A stretch of 7,715 nt of DNA, from contig JAFDXS010000097.1 of assembly GCA_018267795.1 (NCBI GenBank), forward strand, positions 1 to 7,715, read 5' to 3'. Under the pieces are notes generated by a model. That model was not told the origin of the DNA. It saw nothing but the letters and a program-made list of their open reading frames with translations, and searched no databases. Each line of letters opens with the position of its first letter. Positions within the stretch are counted from its first letter, which is position 1. The translations under genes were made by a program, and so were the position numbers. Source of the DNA: Bacteroidota bacterium (GTDB lineage Bacteria > Bacteroidota > Bacteroidia > Chitinophagales > Chitinophagaceae). Below, in pieces: positions 6,589 to 7,715 of this stretch.

Positions 6589-6885
6589 TTATCTCCATTC
6601 CCAGTGGCCTGGTATCCAATAACCGTCGTATGACCAATAGCCAGGTATCCATACCCTATAATCGTCATGATAGTAGTACCTGCGATATCCATAATATGGA
6701 CGTGCATAATGATATCTATAATATCCATGATGATAATATGGGCCATCACCTGCATGAATTACAACACGCCCTGCCGGAACCGGAACACCTACCCTTACGT
6801 CTGCTCTCACTCGTTGTGCGTTAGCGCTATTAATACCGACAAAAGAAAGAAGCGCTACCATCACTGTTACTATTACCGTTTTCAT
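6589..6885 (-). CDS. Exported Tyr/His-rich protein with C-terminal WxPGxW repeat
   Basis: A 98-residue protein with a signal peptide (MKTVIVTVMVALLSFVGINSANA, cleaved before Q24). Residues 25-37 (RVRADVRVGVPVP) form the alternating-valine segment also seen in the two neighbouring small genes. Residues 49-76 are rich in Tyr, His and Arg. The C-terminus carries two WxPGxW units, W79-IPGY-W84 and W90-IPGH-W95, matching the WXXGXW two-copy repeat found in many small exported bacterial proteins of unknown function. A good Bacteroidota promoter lies just upstream and a terminator just downstream, so it is a single-gene unit with a leader of only about 10-15 nt. No Shine-Dalgarno is visible. Function is unknown; envelope or metal-binding roles are guesses from composition. 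Confidence 0.82.
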   Translation of the reverse strand: MKTVIVTVMVALLSFVGINSANAQRVRADVRVGVPVPAGRVVIHAGDGPYYHHGYYRYHYARPYYGYRRYYYHDDYRVWIPGYWSYDGYWIPGHWEWR

Positions 6886-6904
6886 ATACTTTAGTTTTAG
6901 TTAC

Positions 6905-6934
6905 CAAATATATTTACACAGATATAGGTTCAAT
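6905..6934 (-). promoter_or_regulatory. Bacteroidota-type promoter of the WxPGxW gene
   Basis: Read on the minus strand, ATTG (plus 6931-6934) is followed after 18 nt by TATATTTG (plus 6905-6912). This fits the Bacteroidota -33 TTTG / -7 TAnnTTTG consensus with a full -7 match. Transcription would begin about 10-15 nt before the ATG at 6885. Confidence 0.6.
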
Positions 6935-6963
6935 TTTCTTACCAATGGGTGTTAAGAAGTGTT

Positions 6964-6998
6964 AAAAACCAGAAAGAGCGCCATAAGGCACTCTTTCT
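6964..6998 (-). terminator. Rho-independent terminator of the biotin carboxylase gene
   Basis: A 12-bp stem (6971-6982 with 6987-6998) has a 4-nt loop. Its single irregular position (6979/6990) is a G-U wobble only in minus-strand RNA. Two bases later the plus-strand A run 6964-6968 gives five T on the minus strand. It lies 26 nt past the biotin carboxylase stop. Confidence 0.78.
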
Positions 6999-7024
6999 AT
7001 ATAATTTATACTAAACAAAAAATA

Positions 7025-7715
7025 TTATCTGCGTTTCAGCTTCCAGTTAGAGCGGCTGCTGTTTGTAGCAACTGTTGCACTTTCTGGCTTTTTATATTGC
7101 TCCCATACAGATGCAGTAAGCAATGCAGCAACTTGCTCAGCTATCTCATCCTTCTGCTGAAGATATTCGGGCTTAAAATATTTTCCTATAAACCCGGTAT
7201 CAAAATGACCGCTACGGAATGGCTCGGTTTGTACTGCCCATTTACCAAAGCCCAGTGTTGTTTCTATACCCGTTACATAATACTCATCTATTGCCCTGCA
7301 TAAGCGTTGTATAGCATCTTCACGGTTGTCTGCATAAGCAACCAGCTTCGCAATCATAGAATCATAAAACACCGGGATTTCCTGGCCTTCTTCAAAGCCG
7401 TCATCTACGCGTATGCCGGGGCCTTTAGGCACCTGGTACATAGTGAGTGTGCCGGTATCCGGCAGAAAGTTATTCATAGGGTCTTCTGCACATACACGCA
7501 GTTCTATAGCATGTCCTTTTATTTTCAGATCATCCTGTGAAAAGGATAGCTTATTGCCACGGGCTATATTTATTTGTTCTTTTACGAGGTCTATGCCCGT
7601 TATCATTTCCGTAACACAGTGCTCCACCTGCAGACGGGTATTCATTTCGAGGAAATAAAAATTGAGATTTTCATCTACCAGGAACTCAACCGTGCCAGCT
7701 CCATAATAGTTACTT
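7025..7715 (-). CDS. accC: Biotin carboxylase subunit of an acyl-CoA (acetyl-/propionyl-CoA) carboxylase, N-terminus cut by window edge
   Basis: The last 229 residues are visible; the start lies beyond the right edge. The enzyme uses ATP and bicarbonate to carboxylate biotin on a carrier protein, feeding malonyl- or methylmalonyl-CoA formation in the cytoplasm. The visible part begins SNYYGAGTVEFL. It then has the ATP-grasp active-site block FLEMNTRLQVEH (biotin-carboxylase signature with the catalytic E, N, R) and EMITGIDLVKEQ. The C-terminal domain includes GHAIELRVCAEDP, YDSMIAKL and FDTGFIGKYF. After KYF there are 49 more residues, about 40 more than in E. coli AccC, ending in a basic SNWKLKRR. 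That longer tail resembles the about 500-residue subunits of split propionyl/acetyl-CoA carboxylases in Bacteroidota, so the symbol accC should be read broadly. The gene ends at its own terminator. Confidence 0.93.
   Translation of the reverse strand, partial: SNYYGAGTVEFLVDENLNFYFLEMNTRLQVEHCVTEMITGIDLVKEQINIARGNKLSFSQDDLKIKGHAIELRVCAEDPMNNFLPDTGTLTMYQVPKGPGIRVDDGFEEGQEIPVFYDSMIAKLVAYADNREDAIQRLCRAIDEYYVTGIETTLGFGKWAVQTEPFRSGHFDTGFIGKYFKPEYLQQKDEIAEQVAALLTASVWEQYKKPESATVATNSSRSNWKLKRR

Noticed and set aside
6446..6652. Minus-strand open frame of 68 residues between the two small genes
   Set aside because: It overlaps the 3' end of the WxPGxW gene in another frame, runs through a terminator hairpin and resembles no known protein.
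6084..6998. Shared gcactct core in the terminators at 6088 and 6988, as a possible dispersed repeat
   Set aside because: Only about seven bases match and the loops and flanks differ; chance similarity of stems is enough to explain it.

Overview
The window reads as an ordinary chromosomal stretch of a Bacteroidota bacterium, most like the Chitinophagaceae. The grounds are several: no Shine-Dalgarno sequences precede the starts; one clear promoter matches the Bacteroidota pattern (TTG, about 19 nt, then TAnnTTTG); signal peptides end in 'A|Q'; and the protein families include a CANIVPPTGG lipoprotein, a secreted S9 peptidase and a haem-binding CxxCH protein. No tRNA, rRNA, CRISPR array, insertion sequence or phage gene was found. 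Family and organism assignments come from motif recognition only; no database search was run.

Left region (1-1171, minus strand). A membrane-anchored mono-haem c-type protein is followed by exodeoxyribonuclease III. The two overlap by 4 nt (ATGA). The nuclease runs off the left edge.

Centre (1201-4820, minus strand). A two-gene unit encodes a large Ig-like (Big_5) lipoprotein and then, 31 nt later, an exported S9 serine peptidase. It ends in a strong hairpin terminator. Both products should act in the cell envelope. A 114-nt AT-rich gap (4821-4934) separates this unit from a divergent thioredoxin-type glutathione peroxidase on the plus strand, the only plus-strand gene here.

Right region (5498-6998, minus strand). 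Three short exported proteins of very biased composition follow: Gly/Tyr-rich, His/Tyr/Pro-rich, and Tyr/His-rich with a WxPGxW repeat. Each has its own signal peptide and its own terminator. After the signal peptide all three carry a similar alternating-valine segment ending in VPxP, so they may be divergent paralogues. This is the least explained part of the window.

Right edge (7025-7715, minus strand). The C-terminal half of a biotin carboxylase subunit, with a longer tail than the E. coli AccC type, is followed by its own terminator.

The window does not show a convincing new system. The trio of small exported proteins is the best candidate for a closer look.
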